Source: Pararhizobium qamdonense
GTDB taxonomy: Bacteria > Pseudomonadota > Alphaproteobacteria > Rhizobiales > Rhizobiaceae
Assembly: GCF_029277445.1 (NCBI RefSeq)
Contig: NZ_CP119566.1
Location: 324,501 to 388,500 of the forward strand
Length of the DNA: 64,000 nt
Reading direction: 5' to 3'
Shown: in pieces, positions 19,837 to 32,377 of the stretch
Layout of the letters: the number at the start of each line of letters is the position of its first letter
Position numbering within the stretch: position 1 is the stretch's first letter
The notes under the pieces: model-generated
Told to the model about the DNA's origin: nothing
Database searches by the model: none
The model's input: the letters and a program-made list of their open reading frames with translations, nothing else
Position numbers and translations under genes: made by a program

Positions 19837-20043
19837 GCCATGGACGTTTAAGGGGGACGTTGAAAAAGGAAACTTCCGGTAATTACCGTAAACCCCTTGC
19901 GGCGCATCGCGTGAATCGCTATTTTCCCGCCATCTCCTCTTTCGTGGCATGTGTAAACGTTACGAGCCTGCCCCTTCCGCTGCAGCTCTCCTTACATCAA
20001 GCACGCCGACTTTCCTCTTCGAATTCCAAGTGTGGTCCCCTTC
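19837..20043 (+). promoter_or_regulatory. rho leader region
   Basis: A 207-bp gap before rho. I see no gene, strong hairpin or recognised motif in it; it presumably holds the rho promoter and leader. Confidence 0.4.
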
Positions 20044-21309
<1,266 letters not shown>

Positions 21310-21332
21310 TCGATCGCCATAGTTTTTCGCAG

Positions 21333-21358
21333 AGCCCAGGTTTATCCTGGGCTTTTGT
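21333..21358 (+). terminator. rho terminator
   Basis: AGCCCAGG and CCTGGGCT form a stem with a five-base loop followed by TTTTGTGTTTTT, 24 bp after the rho stop. Confidence 0.85.
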
Positions 21359-21457
21359 GTTTTTGGCAGAAATTATATAGCCGGATTCCTGTTCCGGATT
21401 TTCACGCCATATAAAGACGGCAATAAAGGACTTACATTGACGCAATCGCAGCAGTAC

Positions 21458-22780
21458 ATGTCTGACACAATCTACGCATTGTCTTCCGGCGCCTTGCCGG
21501 CGGGCGTTGCCGTCATTCGTGTCAGCGGCCCTTTCACGTCAGAGGTGTTGTTGAAACTGTGTGGCTCCCTTCCCTTACCACGGCAGGCGAAGCTTCGATC
21601 GATTCGCAATCGAAACGGTGATGTTCTGGATCAAGGACTTGTACTTTACTTCAACGCGCCTGCATCTTTCACTGGCGAAGATTGTGCTGAGCTTCAGGTT
21701 CATGGTGGCCGCGCGGTCGTCAATGCCATTCTGGCTGAGCTGGACGTCATTCCAGGTTTGCGGCATGCGGAAGCCGGAGAATTCTCGCGGCGTGCGTTTC
21801 AAAATGGCAAACTCGATCTTGTCGAGATCGAAGGTCTCGTGGATTTGATCTCCGCCGAAACAGAGATGCAGCGGCGCCTGGCGCAAGAACATTCCAGCGG
21901 GCATCTCTCCAAAATCTACGATGGGTGGGCGCGCAGGCTGACCCATGCCCGTGCAATGATCGAGGCGGAACTGGATTTCGCTGACGAGGACGATGTCCCA
22001 GGCTCCGTTGCCGAGAAAATTTGGGCGGATATGCGGGCGTTAAAGGGGGAAATTTCAGACCATCTCGATGGCGCGGGTATTGCCGAGATCATCCGGGATG
22101 GCTTGAAGATCGTTATTGCCGGCGAACCCAACGCTGGAAAATCCAGCCTGCTCAACCATTTGGCACAACGCGATATCGCCATCGTTACCGATATCGCGGG
22201 GACGACGCGTGACATTCTTTCGATCGATTTATCCTTAGCCGGATTCCGCGTTCAATTGTTTGATACGGCTGGTCTTCGGAACACAGATGACAAGGTTGAA
22301 CAGGAGGGGATACGCCGCGCCCGTCTTACCATCGATCAGGCCGACATTGTTCTTCTTTTGGCAGATACACCGGATGGCTTCGTTTCCCTTGGAGTGTCGC
22401 AATTGGCAGAGAAACCCATTATTCGGGTCGGCACCAAGATTGATCGCTCGAGACTTTTATGGGATAAGGCCACCGTCGATGTGCTGATTTCTACGCAGAC
22501 AAGCGAGGGCATCGACCGACTATTGGATATACTGGCGGATCATCTGCCGGACTTGTCCGGTCAAAATGCCCTATCTTTACCGACACGCAAGCGGCATATG
22601 AGTTGCCTTCAACAAACTCTCGCTGCTATCGATATGAGCTTGGCACAATCAAATCGCGGGCTTGATATTCAGGCTGAATATTTGCGGCAAGCTGGCGATT
22701 CCCTAGGACGTATTACGGGTCGGGTGGATGTCGAGGATTTACTTGGTGTCATCTTTTCCGAATTTTGCATCGGAAAATGA
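21458..22780 (+). CDS. mnmE: tRNA-modification GTPase MnmE
   Basis: A 440-residue GTPase that works with MnmG to add the 5-carboxymethylaminomethyl group to wobble uridine 34. The N-terminal folate-binding domain begins DTIYALSSGALPAGVAVIR. The G domain shows GEPNAGKSSLLN (G1), DTAG-type LFDTAGLRNTDD (G3) and a KID segment in place of NKxD. The C-terminus is FCIGK with the catalytic Cys. Start ATG 21458 is chosen over a TTG seven codons upstream. It is 87 bp before its partner mnmG. Confidence 0.95.
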   Translation: MSDTIYALSSGALPAGVAVIRVSGPFTSEVLLKLCGSLPLPRQAKLRSIRNRNGDVLDQGLVLYFNAPASFTGEDCAELQVHGGRAVVNAILAELDVIPGLRHAEAGEFSRRAFQNGKLDLVEIEGLVDLISAETEMQRRLAQEHSSGHLSKIYDGWARRLTHARAMIEAELDFADEDDVPGSVAEKIWADMRALKGEISDHLDGAGIAEIIRDGLKIVIAGEPNAGKSSLLNHLAQRDIAIVTDIAGTTRDILSIDLSLAGFRVQLFDTAGLRNTDDKVEQEGIRRARLTIDQADIVLLLADTPDGFVSLGVSQLAEKPIIRVGTKIDRSRLLWDKATVDVLISTQTSEGIDRLLDILADHLPDLSGQNALSLPTRKRHMSCLQQTLAAIDMSLAQSNRGLDIQAEYLRQAGDSLGRITGRVDVEDLLGVIFSEFCIGK

Positions 22781-22816
22781 AATGCCGGTTTACAACGCTT
22801 GCGAGTCTTAAAAAGT

Positions 22817-22830
22817 GTTTCACGTGAAAC
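22817..22830. promoter_or_regulatory. parS: parS site 2 (mnmE-mnmG gap)
   Basis: GTTTCACGTGAAAC, a perfect 14-bp palindrome identical to the core of the bacterial parS consensus, 37 bp before the mnmG start. Confidence 0.92.
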
Positions 22831-22867
22831 GATTCGCCGCCGTAACACCGTGATGGAGACGGTTTAA

Positions 22868-24751
22868 ATGTTTGATTATGATGTGGTTGTTATCGGCGGT
22901 GGCCATGCCGGTTGCGAGGCCGCAAGCGCTGCAGCGCGAATGGGTGCCAAGACTGCGCTGGTAACGCATAAGCGCGATACGATTGGCGTTATGTCCTGCA
23001 ATCCTGCTATTGGGGGCTTGGGGAAAGGCCATCTCGTGCGCGAGATCGACGCGATGGATGGGTTAATGGGCCGCGTCGCCGACGCGGCTGGCATTCAGTT
23101 CCGTCTGCTCAACCGCCGAAAGGGTCCGGCCGTACGGGGCCCGCGCACTCAGGCGGATCGCAAGCTTTATCGCCAGGCGATGCAGTCTGAAATTGACGCC
23201 ATTGATAACCTGGATGTGATCGAAGGTGACGCCTTTGATCTGCGGCTCGATGGCGTTCGGGTGACTGGAATCATTCTTGCTGATGGCCGCATCATATCCT
23301 GTGGTGCCGCGGTTCTAACGACAGGGACCTTTCTGAGAGGTCTTATCCATATTGGAAACCGCAAGATTCCAGCCGGACGCGTCGGAGAAAGTCCTTCCCT
23401 TGGATTGTCCGATACGCTCGAGCGGTTTGGCTTGTCTCTCGCCCGCCTGAAGACAGGAACGCCGGCCCGTCTTGACGGTAAGACGATCGATTGGCAATCC
23501 GTGGGCCGCCAGGGTGCCGATGAGGAGCCGGTGCCATTTTCATTTATGACCGAAAGCATCACAAACCGTCAAATCGAATGTGGCGTGACGCGCACAACGG
23601 ATGCGACACATAAAATTATCTCAGATAATCTGATGAAGTCGGCCATGTATTCCGGCCAGATCGAAGGCGTTGGGCCGCGTTATTGTCCGTCGATCGAGGA
23701 CAAGATTGTCAAGTTTGGCGAACGGGATGGTCATCAAATTTTTCTGGAGCCGGAAGGTCTCGACGACGATACAGTGTATCCCAATGGAATTTCGACCTCA
23801 CTACCCGAGGACGTTCAGCGGGCCTTCATTCAAACGATCCCAGGGCTGGAACACGTAACCATCCTTCAGCCTGGATACGCAATTGAATATGACCATGTCG
23901 ATCCGCGCGAACTTTCCCTTTCTCTGGAAGTGCGGAAAATCCCTGGTCTGTTTCTCGCGGGTCAAATTAATGGCACGACCGGCTATGAGGAAGCGGGCGC
24001 TCAAGGTTTGGTGGCTGGCTTGAATGCAGCCCTCCTTTGCGCGGGAAGCACACCGCATGTCTTCAGCCGTACAAATTCCTATATAGGCGTGATGATCGAC
24101 GATTTGACGTCGCGCGGCGTGGCAGAACCCTACCGGATGTTTACGTCTCGGGCCGAGTACCGGCTGTCGTTACGAGCGGATAATGCCGATGTCCGGCTAA
24201 CGCCGGAGGCAATGGTGCTTGGGTGTGTTTCTGCTGAACGCGCCACAAAGTTCAGTTCTTGGGTTGATGAACTCGAGGGAAAGCGTCAGTTGTTGAAGTC
24301 TCTAACAATCACGCCGACGGAAGGCCGAACGCATGGTCTGAAGCTAAATTTGGATGGTCAACGCCGGTCTGCCTTCGAGCTGCTATCCTACGCTGATCAC
24401 TCGATACAGTCTCTGAGCGCCGTTTGGCCGGAACTGAACGAGATCGATAAAAAGCTTGCCGAGGCACTCGAGATAGATGCCACCTATGCTGTCTATATGG
24501 ATCGTCAGGCTTCCGATATTGCTAACGTCCGGAACGAAGAAAGCCGTGTGATCCCTGAGGATTTCGACTTCCAGGTCTTGTCCGGGCTTTCGAACGAGTT
24601 AAAGCACAAACTACGCGTGGCTAAACCGCGCAATCTGGCGCAAGCCATGAAGATAGATGGTATTACCCCATCTGCGATATCACTGATCCTAGCGCATATG
24701 CGTAAGGGTAACCACAGCCAGACAGAGCATATCAAGCAGGTGATTCAATGA
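22868..24751 (+). CDS. mnmG: tRNA uridine-5-carboxymethylaminomethyl modification enzyme MnmG
   Basis: A 627-residue FAD-dependent partner of MnmE. The dinucleotide-binding motif [12 protein letters not shown] is at the N-terminus. Further signatures are [23 protein letters not shown] and [16 protein letters not shown], and the [16 protein letters not shown] region near residue 370. Length fits the family. Start ATG 22868. It overlaps rsmG by 4 bp. This gidA-gidB-parA-parB order is the conserved origin-proximal cluster of many bacteria. Confidence 0.96.
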   Translation: MFDYDVVVIGGGHAGCEAASAAARMGAKTALVTHKRDTIGVMSCNPAIGGLGKGHLVREIDAMDGLMGRVADAAGIQFRLLNRRKGPAVRGPRTQADRKLYRQAMQSEIDAIDNLDVIEGDAFDLRLDGVRVTGIILADGRIISCGAAVLTTGTFLRGLIHIGNRKIPAGRVGESPSLGLSDTLERFGLSLARLKTGTPARLDGKTIDWQSVGRQGADEEPVPFSFMTESITNRQIECGVTRTTDATHKIISDNLMKSAMYSGQIEGVGPRYCPSIEDKIVKFGERDGHQIFLEPEGLDDDTVYPNGISTSLPEDVQRAFIQTIPGLEHVTILQPGYAIEYDHVDPRELSLSLEVRKIPGLFLAGQINGTTGYEEAGAQGLVAGLNAALLCAGSTPHVFSRTNSYIGVMIDDLTSRGVAEPYRMFTSRAEYRLSLRADNADVRLTPEAMVLGCVSAERATKFSSWVDELEGKRQLLKSLTITPTEGRTHGLKLNLDGQRRSAFELLSYADHSIQSLSAVWPELNEIDKKLAEALEIDATYAVYMDRQASDIANVRNEESRVIPEDFDFQVLSGLSNELKHKLRVAKPRNLAQAMKIDGITPSAISLILAHMRKGNHSQTEHIKQVIQ

Positions 24752-25383
24752 TTGCGAGTCCACCCCGTGAGCTAAACGGATTGCGTGTTTCACGTGAAAC
24801 GTCGGAGAGACTCGAACATTTCGCCAGTCTTTTTCTGAAATGGGCGAAATCGATCAACCTCGTTGCTCCTTCCACGCTTGGGAACCTATGGCAGCGTCAT
24901 ATTGCTGATAGTGCGCAAATTTTTCAACTGTCACCAGGCTCGAAACGTTGGGTCGATCTTGGTAGTGGTGGTGGCTTTCCTGGCATTATCACTGCAATTT
25001 TCCTAGCGGAACTCGATGATGGATGGGTCCATCTGGTCGAGAGCAACAGCAAGAAGGCGGCTTTTCTCCGCGTTGCATTGGCTGAGACCGGTGCGAGGGG
25101 TTCCGTGCATCCAATTCGAATCGAAGACGCCGCAACCGTTATTCCGCAATGCGACGCTATTTCCGCAAGAGCACTGGCTGATTTGAGCCAGCTCCTCGTT
25201 TATTGCGCCCCTTGGATGACTGGAGACATCAAAGCAAAGGCATTTTTCCATAAAGGCCGGGATTATCAGCAGGAAATCGACAAAGCCGTTAGCCGCTTTC
25301 AGTTTGATCTGGTAAAACATGCAAGCGTCGTCGAGCCGGACTCTGTGGTTCTCGAAATCGCAAATCTTTCGCGGAAAATTTAA
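24748..25383 (+). CDS. rsmG: 16S rRNA (guanine-527-N7) methyltransferase RsmG
   Basis: A 211-residue SAM-dependent methyltransferase (GidB) that methylates G527 of 16S rRNA. The SAM-binding motif [15 protein letters not shown] and the upstream [12 protein letters not shown] and [10 protein letters not shown] segments are family signatures. Codons 14-18 (VSRET) are a parS site. It overlaps the mnmG stop and lies 17 bp before parA. Confidence 0.95.
   Translation: MIASPPRELNGLRVSRETSERLEHFASLFLKWAKSINLVAPSTLGNLWQRHIADSAQIFQLSPGSKRWVDLGSGGGFPGIITAIFLAELDDGWVHLVESNSKKAAFLRVALAETGARGSVHPIRIEDAATVIPQCDAISARALADLSQLLVYCAPWMTGDIKAKAFFHKGRDYQQEIDKAVSRFQFDLVKHASVVEPDSVVLEIANLSRKI
24787..24800. promoter_or_regulatory. 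parS: parS site 3 (inside rsmG)
   Basis: A second perfect GTTTCACGTGAAAC palindrome, in the coding sequence of rsmG, where it encodes VSRET. Confidence 0.92.
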
Positions 25384-25400
25384 TAGTGGCGGAATGCGGT

Positions 25401-26195
25401 ATGATAGGCGAGAAAAATAGGATCATCACTATTGCCAACCAGAAGGGCGGAGTGGGGAAAACCACGACAGCCATCAACTTGGCAACCGCATTGGCCGCGA
25501 TCGGCGAGAAAGTCCTGATCGTTGATCTGGATCCCCAGGGCAATGCAAGTACCGGCCTTGGCATTCAGCGCCGTGATCGCAAGCTTTCCTCCTACGAGTT
25601 GATGATCGGTTCGCACAATATTGCTGATATCGTTCAGGACACAGTTGTTCCTAATCTTTCCATCGTGCCGTCAACCATGGATCTGCTTGGTGTCGAGATG
25701 GAAATTTCGGCAGCCAGTGACCGCGTATTTCGCCTGCGGAAGGCACTTGCCTCACCCGAAGCGCTTGCTTATTCCTACGTCCTGGTTGATTGCCCGCCAT
25801 CGTTCAATCTTTTGACAATGAACGCCATGGCTGCTGCGCACTCGGTTCTCGTCCCTTTGCAATGCGAGTTCTTTGCTCTCGAAGGCTTAAGCCAGTTGCT
25901 GGAAACTGTCGATCAAGTCCGGCGCTCGGTCAACCCAACCCTTGACATCCAAGGCATCGTTCTTACCATGTTCGACTCGCGCAACAATTTGGCGCAACAG
26001 GTCGTCAATGACGTGCGGACCCATCTGGGCGAGAAGGTCTACCATACGCTGATCCCGCGTAATGTTCGCGTTTCAGAAGCACCATCCTATGGTAAGCCCG
26101 CCATCCTGTATGATTTGAAATGCGCCGGCAGCCAAGCCTATCTGCAACTGGCATCCGAAGTGATACAGCGCGAACGCCTGCGGAAGGCCGCCTAA
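25401..26195 (+). CDS. parA: Chromosome-partitioning ATPase ParA
   Basis: A 264-residue deviant Walker-type ATPase that binds DNA non-specifically in its ATP state and moves ParB-parS complexes during segregation. Motifs are [17 protein letters not shown] (deviant Walker A), [13 protein letters not shown] and [13 protein letters not shown]. The start is ATG 25401; a GTG five codons earlier is possible. There is no N-terminal helix-turn-helix, so it is the chromosomal (Soj) rather than the plasmid P1 type. Confidence 0.95.
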   Translation: MIGEKNRIITIANQKGGVGKTTTAINLATALAAIGEKVLIVDLDPQGNASTGLGIQRRDRKLSSYELMIGSHNIADIVQDTVVPNLSIVPSTMDLLGVEMEISAASDRVFRLRKALASPEALAYSYVLVDCPPSFNLLTMNAMAAAHSVLVPLQCEFFALEGLSQLLETVDQVRRSVNPTLDIQGIVLTMFDSRNNLAQQVVNDVRTHLGEKVYHTLIPRNVRVSEAPSYGKPAILYDLKCAGSQAYLQLASEVIQRERLRKAA

Positions 26196-26236
26196 GCAAT
26201 CGATTCGACATCGTAACGATAAGTGTGAGTACAGCG

Positions 26237-27124
26237 ATGAATGACGACAATTCGAGACGGAGACTTGGACGCGGTCTGGCAGCTCTGATCGGCGAAATGG
26301 ATCAACCGTTGCAGGCCAGTAGCCCTGTTGCGCCCGTTAATGCGGACCGGCGTATTCCGATCGAATTTGTCGCCCGTAATCCGCGCAACCCGCGGCGGAC
26401 GTTTGATGAGGCGGAATTGCAGGACTTGGCGAGTTCGATCCGCCAGCACGGCATTGTCCAGCCCGTCGTCGTTCGCACGATCGCCGATGAACGATATGAA
26501 ATCATCGCTGGTGAACGCCGCTGGCGTGCCGCGCAACTGGCTGGATTTACCGATATCCCGGTTATTGTTCGCGATGTCGACGATCGTACAGCTCTCGAAA
26601 TCGCAATCGTGGAAAACGTTCAGCGGTCAGACCTCAACCCGCTGGAAGAAGCTTTGGGTTACGATCAGCTGATTGCGGAACACGGCTATACCCAAAATGA
26701 TCTTGGCGAAATTATTGGTAAAAGCCGCAGCCATGTCGCGAACAGCCTTAGGCTTTTGAAGCTGCCGGAGCCGGTGCGGGACATGCTTTCGTCCGGCACC
26801 CTGTCGGCTGGTCATGCCCGTGCGTTGATCCCCACCTCTGATCCAGTTTTGCTAGCGCGATCGATCATCGCCAAGGGCCTTTCGGTGCGTGATACCGAGC
26901 GATTGGCGCAGAACGATATTCGCGCCCAGAATGATCCGAACTACGGCAAGCCCTCCCCCAAGGAGGAAAAGGATGCGGATACGCTGGCGCTGGAGCGGAC
27001 GCTGTCCGACAGCCTTGGACTTGATGTCACCGTCAATCACAAGGCATCTGGCGGACAGCTGCGAATTTCGTACAAGACGCTCGATCAACTCGAAGAAATC
27101 TGCCGGCTGCTTGAGCGCCGTTAA
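26237..27124 (+). CDS. parB: Chromosome-partitioning protein ParB
   Basis: A 295-residue CTP-dependent DNA clamp that loads at parS. The N-terminal CTPase domain shows NPRNPRRTFDEAELQDLA, GIVQPVVV and the GERRWRAAQ motif; ENVQRSDLNPLEEA and the helix-turn-helix QNDLGEIIGKSRSHVANSLRLL follow. The C-terminal dimerisation region is present. An open frame extends upstream, but conserved sequence begins at ATG 26237, 41 bp after parA. Six parS-like sites lie between 16.4 and 54.3 kb. Confidence 0.96.
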   Translation: MNDDNSRRRLGRGLAALIGEMDQPLQASSPVAPVNADRRIPIEFVARNPRNPRRTFDEAELQDLASSIRQHGIVQPVVVRTIADERYEIIAGERRWRAAQLAGFTDIPVIVRDVDDRTALEIAIVENVQRSDLNPLEEALGYDQLIAEHGYTQNDLGEIIGKSRSHVANSLRLLKLPEPVRDMLSSGTLSAGHARALIPTSDPVLLARSIIAKGLSVRDTERLAQNDIRAQNDPNYGKPSPKEEKDADTLALERTLSDSLGLDVTVNHKASGGQLRISYKTLDQLEEICRLLERR

Positions 27125-27178
27125 AACCGATTCGGTCTCGAAACAAAATAAAAGTAAAATAATATCAATAAGATAGGT

Positions 27179-28213
27179 TTATCTACGCGCCGATTGTAAG
27201 GTGATCGCCAGCAATGTCTGCATGGCGATGCTGTCTTCAAGGCTTTGCCGTGTGCGACTTTGGAGAATTGCCGCTTGCAAGCGCGCAAGTTCCCGCCGGA
27301 TGGCCGGAAGTGTCCAGGTTTTCAAGGCGCCTTCAATCAGGGGCTTGCGGCGGAAATGCAGATGCCGTCCAAGTGTGGCGACGACCTGTGTGGGTTGCTG
27401 CCGCTTGTCGTCCATCTCGGACCGCATCAAATCCAGCAACTGGAACTGTTTCAGGCAGGCCTGTAGCACCAGGAAGATAGCGGTCTTCGACGCCACGATC
27501 TTTCGGATAGCATGCTGCAACCCGTCGGCGTCGCCTTTGAGGACCGCATCGATTGCGTCATCGACGGACACCGCGCTGGCGTCGCCGACAATGTCGAGAA
27601 CATGCTCTTCCTCAATCGAGCCCATGCCGCGGCAATAGAGCGCCAGCTTGCGGATCTCGTTGCGCGAGGCGATCCTGTCGCCGCCGAGCGCCTCGTTCAG
27701 CCGTTCGCGTGCAGCGGGGGAAATGCGCAGACCTTCCAGTCCGAGTTCCTGGTCGATCAGCGCGTTCACCGCCCGGGCATCGTCGCTATAGCAGGCAATC
27801 GAGACGACCGACCGGCTATTTTCACCGATCTTGCGGATGCCGGTCCCCTTCTTGAGATCACCGGCTTCGATGATGACATAGCTGGCATCCGGTGGCTGTT
27901 GCGATAGGAGGTTGAGCCCCTCTATCAAAGTTTTCTCGGTGCCCGCAGCCCGTATCCAGACGAGCTTCTCGCCGCCGAAGAGACCGATCGTGTTAACTTC
28001 GTCGAGCAGACGTCCCGGACTCTGCTGGAGATCGGTGCCATCGAGCCGGATCAGGGAAAAAGGATCGTCAAGCGCAACGCCGGTTTTCCCGGCAATCTGG
28101 GCGGCGCGTTCGGACACCAGTCCACGATCTGGGCCGTAGATCAGATAGATGCGGTTGTCCCGCAGCGGGCGCTGCAGGAACTGCTCGAATTCGTGCGATT
28201 TGATCTCGGTCAT
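27179..28213 (-). CDS. holA: DNA polymerase III delta subunit
   Basis: A 344-residue clamp-loader subunit that opens the beta sliding clamp. The N-terminal IYLIYGPDRGLVSERAAQI and LIRLDGTDLQQSPGRLLDEV stretch and the VWIRAAG segment are typical of alphaproteobacterial HolA. As expected for delta, it has the AAA+ fold without an intact Walker A lysine. It is the last gene of leuS-lptE-holA and is convergent with parB across 54 AT-rich bases where I see no hairpin. Confidence 0.9.
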   Translation of the reverse strand: MTEIKSHEFEQFLQRPLRDNRIYLIYGPDRGLVSERAAQIAGKTGVALDDPFSLIRLDGTDLQQSPGRLLDEVNTIGLFGGEKLVWIRAAGTEKTLIEGLNLLSQQPPDASYVIIEAGDLKKGTGIRKIGENSRSVVSIACYSDDARAVNALIDQELGLEGLRISPAARERLNEALGGDRIASRNEIRKLALYCRGMGSIEEEHVLDIVGDASAVSVDDAIDAVLKGDADGLQHAIRKIVASKTAIFLVLQACLKQFQLLDLMRSEMDDKRQQPTQVVATLGRHLHFRRKPLIEGALKTWTLPAIRRELARLQAAILQSRTRQSLEDSIAMQTLLAITLQSARR

Positions 28214-28238
28214 ACCGCCACCTTATGCCGCAAACCGC

Positions 28239-28772
28239 TCAGCGGCCGAGCGCTGCGGCAAGATCGGCACGGATGATCTCGGCCAGTTCCTTGGCAGCCC
28301 GCTTTTCGCCATCGCGGCTGGCGCGAACCTTGGCAAATTCCTGCTCCGGAAAATCGACCAGTGCGACCGAGGTGCGATTGCCGGAGCGAACGGTTTCGCC
28401 TGTATCCGCCCGCGTCAGGTTATAATCGGCCGAAACCACGACGCGGCCGGCACCGGCAGTATCGGTGTTGTCGTCATTGGTGTTCTGGTCGTAGAGAACG
28501 CCCTTGATGCTGCTTGTGACGCTCAAAGCCAGCTTGTATTGAGCGTTCTTGGGCTCGCCTGCTCCCCCTGATGTCAGGAAGATCAGGGCGTTGCGCACCT
28601 CCTGCTCAACGCGGTCGCCAGCTTCGGAAATCTCGATCGATGCCAGCGCCTTGGCGGGCTTGCCCGATGGGCCGTCCGAATAAAGCGGCTTGATCTGGCA
28701 ACCGGCGAGCACCGCAAGCGTGCCGAAAGCCACAAGCTGCGCGTATCTCTGAGCTTTTTCAGACAACGACAT
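28239..28772 (-). CDS. lptE: LPS-assembly lipoprotein LptE
   Basis: A 177-residue outer-membrane lipoprotein that plugs the LptD barrel for lipopolysaccharide insertion. The signal peptide ends in a lipobox LAVLAGC, with the lipidated Cys at residue 25. QIKPLYSDG after it and EVRNALIFL fit the alphaproteobacterial LptE group, which is very divergent from the E. coli protein. Its start overlaps the leuS 3' end by 14 bp, the usual leuS-lptE-holA order. Confidence 0.88.
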   Translation of the reverse strand: MSLSEKAQRYAQLVAFGTLAVLAGCQIKPLYSDGPSGKPAKALASIEISEAGDRVEQEVRNALIFLTSGGAGEPKNAQYKLALSVTSSIKGVLYDQNTNDDNTDTAGAGRVVVSADYNLTRADTGETVRSGNRTSVALVDFPEQEFAKVRASRDGEKRAAKELAEIIRADLAAALGR

Positions 28773-31389
28773 TCACAATCCTCTGCGGCACGACGATGAT
28801 CTTTTTCGGGCTTTGTCCGTTCAAGGCAGTCTTGACCGGCTCCAGCGCCAGAACGGCGCTCTCGATTGCAGTCTGATCCGCATCGCGCGCAATTGTCAAA
28901 TCGGCGCGCTTTTTGCCGTTGATTTGAACGGGCATGGTCACCTCGTTCTCGGCGACCAGCGCTTCCGAATAGACCGGCCACGCTGTCTGCGCGACCAGGC
29001 CTGCTCCACCGATCTCCTGCCAGCATTGCTCGGCCAAATGTGGCATCATCGGCGCAACAAGGCTGATCAGGATCGATACTGCATCCTTGACGGCTGCGGT
29101 CGTGGCCGCGTCCGCGGTTCCGGCTGCAACCTGCGTCAGCGGGTTAGCAAGCGTGTTGACGAGCTCATAGAGCCGCGCCACGGCCTTGTTGAAGGCGAGC
29201 TTGTCGTAATCAGCCTGAACAGCCTTCAGCGTCTTGTGCGTGGCTTGCGAGATTGCAAGGGCCGAGCCGCCTGAGGCAGGCTTTGCCTCAACTGCCTTCA
29301 GCGCATCGGACGCTTCCGAGATCAGCCGCCACAGGCGCTGGACGAACCGATGCGCGCCTTCGACGCCGGCTTCCGACCAGATCACATCGCGATCGGGCGG
29401 AGAGTCGGAAAGCACGAAGAAGCGAGCGGTATCGGCGCCATAGGACGCGATGATATCGTCGGGATCGACAACATTCTTCTTTGACTTCGACATTTTCTCG
29501 ATCGAGCCGATGGTGATGGGTTCGCCGGTTTCGATTAGGCTCGCCTGCCGCTTGCCGTCGTTCTCGACGATGATGATTTCGGCCGGCGTCACCCATTCGC
29601 GCTGGGCGCCTTCGCCACGGCTATAGGTTTCGTGCACGACCATGCCCTGCGTAAACAGTCCCTTGAAAGGCTCGTCCAGCCCGGCATGGCCAGTCGCCTT
29701 CATGGCGCGGGTAAAGAAGCGCGAATAAAGCAGATGCAGGATCGCGTGTTCGATACCGCCAATATACTGATCGACAGGAAGCCAGTGATCGACTGCCGCC
29801 GGATTGGTCGGCTTGTTTTCCCAGGGTGCCGTAAACCGTGCGAAGTACCAGGAGGAATCGACGAACGTATCCATCGTATCGGTTTCGCGGCGGGCATCCT
29901 TGCCGCATTGCGGGCAGGAGACGTGACGCCAGGTCGGGTGGCGGTCGAGCGGATTGCCCGGCTTGTCGAAGGTGACGTCATCAGGCAGTTTGACGGGCAG
30001 ATCGGCTTTGGGAACCGGAATGACGCCACAGTCATCGCAATGGATAACCGGGATCGGGCAGCCCCAATAGCGCTGGCGGGAAATACCCCAGTCGCGCAGA
30101 CGGAAATTGACCTTGCGCTCGGCCTGCGGGGCATTGCCGATCGAGGCCTGCTCCAGCGTTGTCGCAACCTTCTCAAAAGCTTCTTCGATCGTCAGGCCGT
30201 CAAGATGGCGCGAATTGATCATCACGCCGTCGCCGGTATAGGCTTCGTCGCCAATGGTAAAGCTCGCGGCATCACCATCCTTCGGCATCACCACGGCAAT
30301 GGCCGGCAGGCCGTATTTGCGGGCGAAATCGAGGTCGCGCTGGTCGCCGGAGGGGCAGCCGAAGATCGCACCGGTGCCATAATCCATCAGCACGAAATTG
30401 GCGACGTAAACAGGCAGCTCCCAGCTCGGGTCCAACGGATGCTTGACGCGGATACCCGTATCGATGCCCTTTTTCTCAGCCGTTTCCAGCGCCGCCAGCG
30501 ATGTGCCGGCCCGGCGGGTTTCCTCGCAGAAGGTTTCGATTTCTGGGTTACCCGCAGCCGCCTGGCGGGCGAGCGGATGATCGGCGGCGATCGCCAGGAA
30601 CGAGGCGCCAAACAGCGTGTCTGGGCGGGTCGTGTAGACAGCGACCTCGGTCGCGTCGGCAGCGCCGGTACCCGGAACGATTTCCCAGAGGATCGTCAGG
30701 CCTTCGGAGCGGCCGATCCAGTTCTTCTGCATCAGGCGGACCTTTTCCGGCCACTGATCCAGCGTGTCGAGCGAATCGAGCAGATCCTGGTTGAAGTCAG
30801 TAATGCGGAAGAACCATTGCGTCAGTTCGCGCTGTTCGACCAGCGCACCGGAGCGCCAGCCGCGTCCGTCGATCACCTGTTCATTGGCAAGAACCGTGTT
30901 ATCGACCGGGTCCCAATTGACCTTCGACTGCTTGCGGTAGACCAGGCCTTTTTCCAGGAAATCCAGGAACAGGTGCTGCTGATGCTGGTAATATTCGACA
31001 TCGCAGGTGGCAAATTCGCGCGACCAGTCAAGCGACAGACCCATCACCTTCAGCTGCGCCTTCATCGAGGCGATGTTCTGATAGGTCCAGGCGGCCGGAT
31101 GCACGCCACGTTCCATGGCGGCGTTTTCGGCCGGCATGCCGAACGCGTCCCAGCCCATCGGATGCAGGACATTATAGCCGCGGGCGCGCTTGTAACGCGC
31201 CACGACGTCGCCCATGGCATAGTTGCGGACATGGCCCATATGGATCCGGCCCGACGGATAGGGAAACATCTCGAGCACGTAATATTTTTCGCGCGGGTCG
31301 TCATTGTCCGTGAGGAAGACGTGCTTCTGGTCCCATTCCTGCTGCCAGCGGGGTTCGGAATCGCGCGGATTGTAACGTTCGGTAGCCAT
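28759..31389 (-). CDS. leuS: Leucyl-tRNA synthetase
   Basis: An 876-residue class I synthetase charging tRNA-Leu. The HIGH motif appears as HMGH (residues 50-53, in [19 protein letters not shown]) and the KMSKS loop as [10 protein letters not shown]. The CP1 editing domain lies between ([15 protein letters not shown] and a [15 protein letters not shown] stretch). I start at ATG 31389 ([10 protein letters not shown]), matching rhizobial homologues; the open frame would allow 23 more residues upstream. Confidence 0.96.
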   Translation of the reverse strand: MATERYNPRDSEPRWQQEWDQKHVFLTDNDDPREKYYVLEMFPYPSGRIHMGHVRNYAMGDVVARYKRARGYNVLHPMGWDAFGMPAENAAMERGVHPAAWTYQNIASMKAQLKVMGLSLDWSREFATCDVEYYQHQQHLFLDFLEKGLVYRKQSKVNWDPVDNTVLANEQVIDGRGWRSGALVEQRELTQWFFRITDFNQDLLDSLDTLDQWPEKVRLMQKNWIGRSEGLTILWEIVPGTGAADATEVAVYTTRPDTLFGASFLAIAADHPLARQAAAGNPEIETFCEETRRAGTSLAALETAEKKGIDTGIRVKHPLDPSWELPVYVANFVLMDYGTGAIFGCPSGDQRDLDFARKYGLPAIAVVMPKDGDAASFTIGDEAYTGDGVMINSRHLDGLTIEEAFEKVATTLEQASIGNAPQAERKVNFRLRDWGISRQRYWGCPIPVIHCDDCGVIPVPKADLPVKLPDDVTFDKPGNPLDRHPTWRHVSCPQCGKDARRETDTMDTFVDSSWYFARFTAPWENKPTNPAAVDHWLPVDQYIGGIEHAILHLLYSRFFTRAMKATGHAGLDEPFKGLFTQGMVVHETYSRGEGAQREWVTPAEIIIVENDGKRQASLIETGEPITIGSIEKMSKSKKNVVDPDDIIASYGADTARFFVLSDSPPDRDVIWSEAGVEGAHRFVQRLWRLISEASDALKAVEAKPASGGSALAISQATHKTLKAVQADYDKLAFNKAVARLYELVNTLANPLTQVAAGTADAATTAAVKDAVSILISLVAPMMPHLAEQCWQEIGGAGLVAQTAWPVYSEALVAENEVTMPVQINGKKRADLTIARDADQTAIESAVLALEPVKTALNGQSPKKIIVVPQRIVNVVV

Positions 31390-31601
31390 GTGATTGATGT
31401 TCCGGAAATTGGGCGAGGGGAAATCAGTCCCCTGGATATTTGGCGTGACCTTCACCATGAAACAAGCGTAGCGTCAAGTTTTGGAAGGCTTTGGGGCAAA
31501 ACTTTGAGCCATTTGACCGGCGTTGCGCGATTACGGCTTGGCAGTCCGGTTCAGTTTGACTATTGCGCCCTGCAAGCCTGAATGTGATGGAGATGATGGC
31601 A

Positions 31602-32261
31602 ATGAGCGTGGAAGAACGGTTGAACGATGTCCTGAGCCGGATTCGCGACGCAGAAGACGCTGCGGGTCGCCCGAAAGGCGCCGCCTCGCTCATCGCCGTT
31701 TCCAAGACCTTCGAAGCTGATCCCATCCGTCCGGTCATTGCTGCCGGACAGCGGATCTTCGGCGAGAACCGTGTGCAGGAAGCGCAGGGCAAATGGCCTG
31801 CGCTGCAGGCGGAAACGGCTGGCATCGAGCTTCATCTGATCGGGCCCCTGCAATCCAACAAGGCGGCAGATGCTGTGGCGCTGTTCGATGTGATCGAGAC
31901 GATCGACCGTGAGAAGATTGCGCGTGCGGTTGCGGCTGAAATTGCCCGCCAGGACAAGCCGGTTCGCCTCTACGTTCAGGTCAATACCGGGCTAGAGCCG
32001 CAAAAGGCGGGTATTGACCCGGATGAGACCGTGGCCTTCGTCACGCTGTGCCAAGAAACGATTGGTATTGCCGTGGAGGGATTGATGTGCATTCCCCCGG
32101 CAGATGAAAATCCCGGTCCGCATTTTGCGCTGCTCGCCAAGCTTGCCGAACGTTGCGGCCTGGATAAGCTCTCCATGGGCATGTCCGGTGATTTCGAGAC
32201 GGCCGTGCAGTTTGGCGCCACCAGCGTGCGTGTTGGCTCGGCAATTTTTGGAACGCGCTGA
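31602..32261 (+). CDS. YggS-family PLP-binding protein
   Basis: A 219-residue alanine-racemase-fold protein of the YggS/PLPBP family, which buffers pyridoxal phosphate and affects amino-acid homeostasis without known catalysis. The PLP lysine is in LIAVSKTFEAD. FGENRVQEAQGK, HLIGPLQSNK and LSMGMSGDFETAV are the family signatures. Several in-frame ATGs lie within 40 bases; I take 31602, which has GGAG at a proper distance. A pdxY-like kinase lies 20 kb away. Confidence 0.92.
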   Translation: MSVEERLNDVLSRIRDAEDAAGRPKGAASLIAVSKTFEADPIRPVIAAGQRIFGENRVQEAQGKWPALQAETAGIELHLIGPLQSNKAADAVALFDVIETIDREKIARAVAAEIARQDKPVRLYVQVNTGLEPQKAGIDPDETVAFVTLCQETIGIAVEGLMCIPPADENPGPHFALLAKLAERCGLDKLSMGMSGDFETAVQFGATSVRVGSAIFGTR

Positions 32262-32377
32262 TCTGTTCAGGTCCCCGGAAACTCTAACCCTTTCGTCTGG
32301 CTTCTCCGCGCCTCTTCAATCTCCTATTGTTCTCTCTGGAGGCTGGGTTCGCCCGGTATGGAGTGGAGGAGACGGCA

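Noticed and set aside
27125-27178. Shared terminator between parB and holA
   Set aside because: The gap is AT-rich but contains no stem of useful length.
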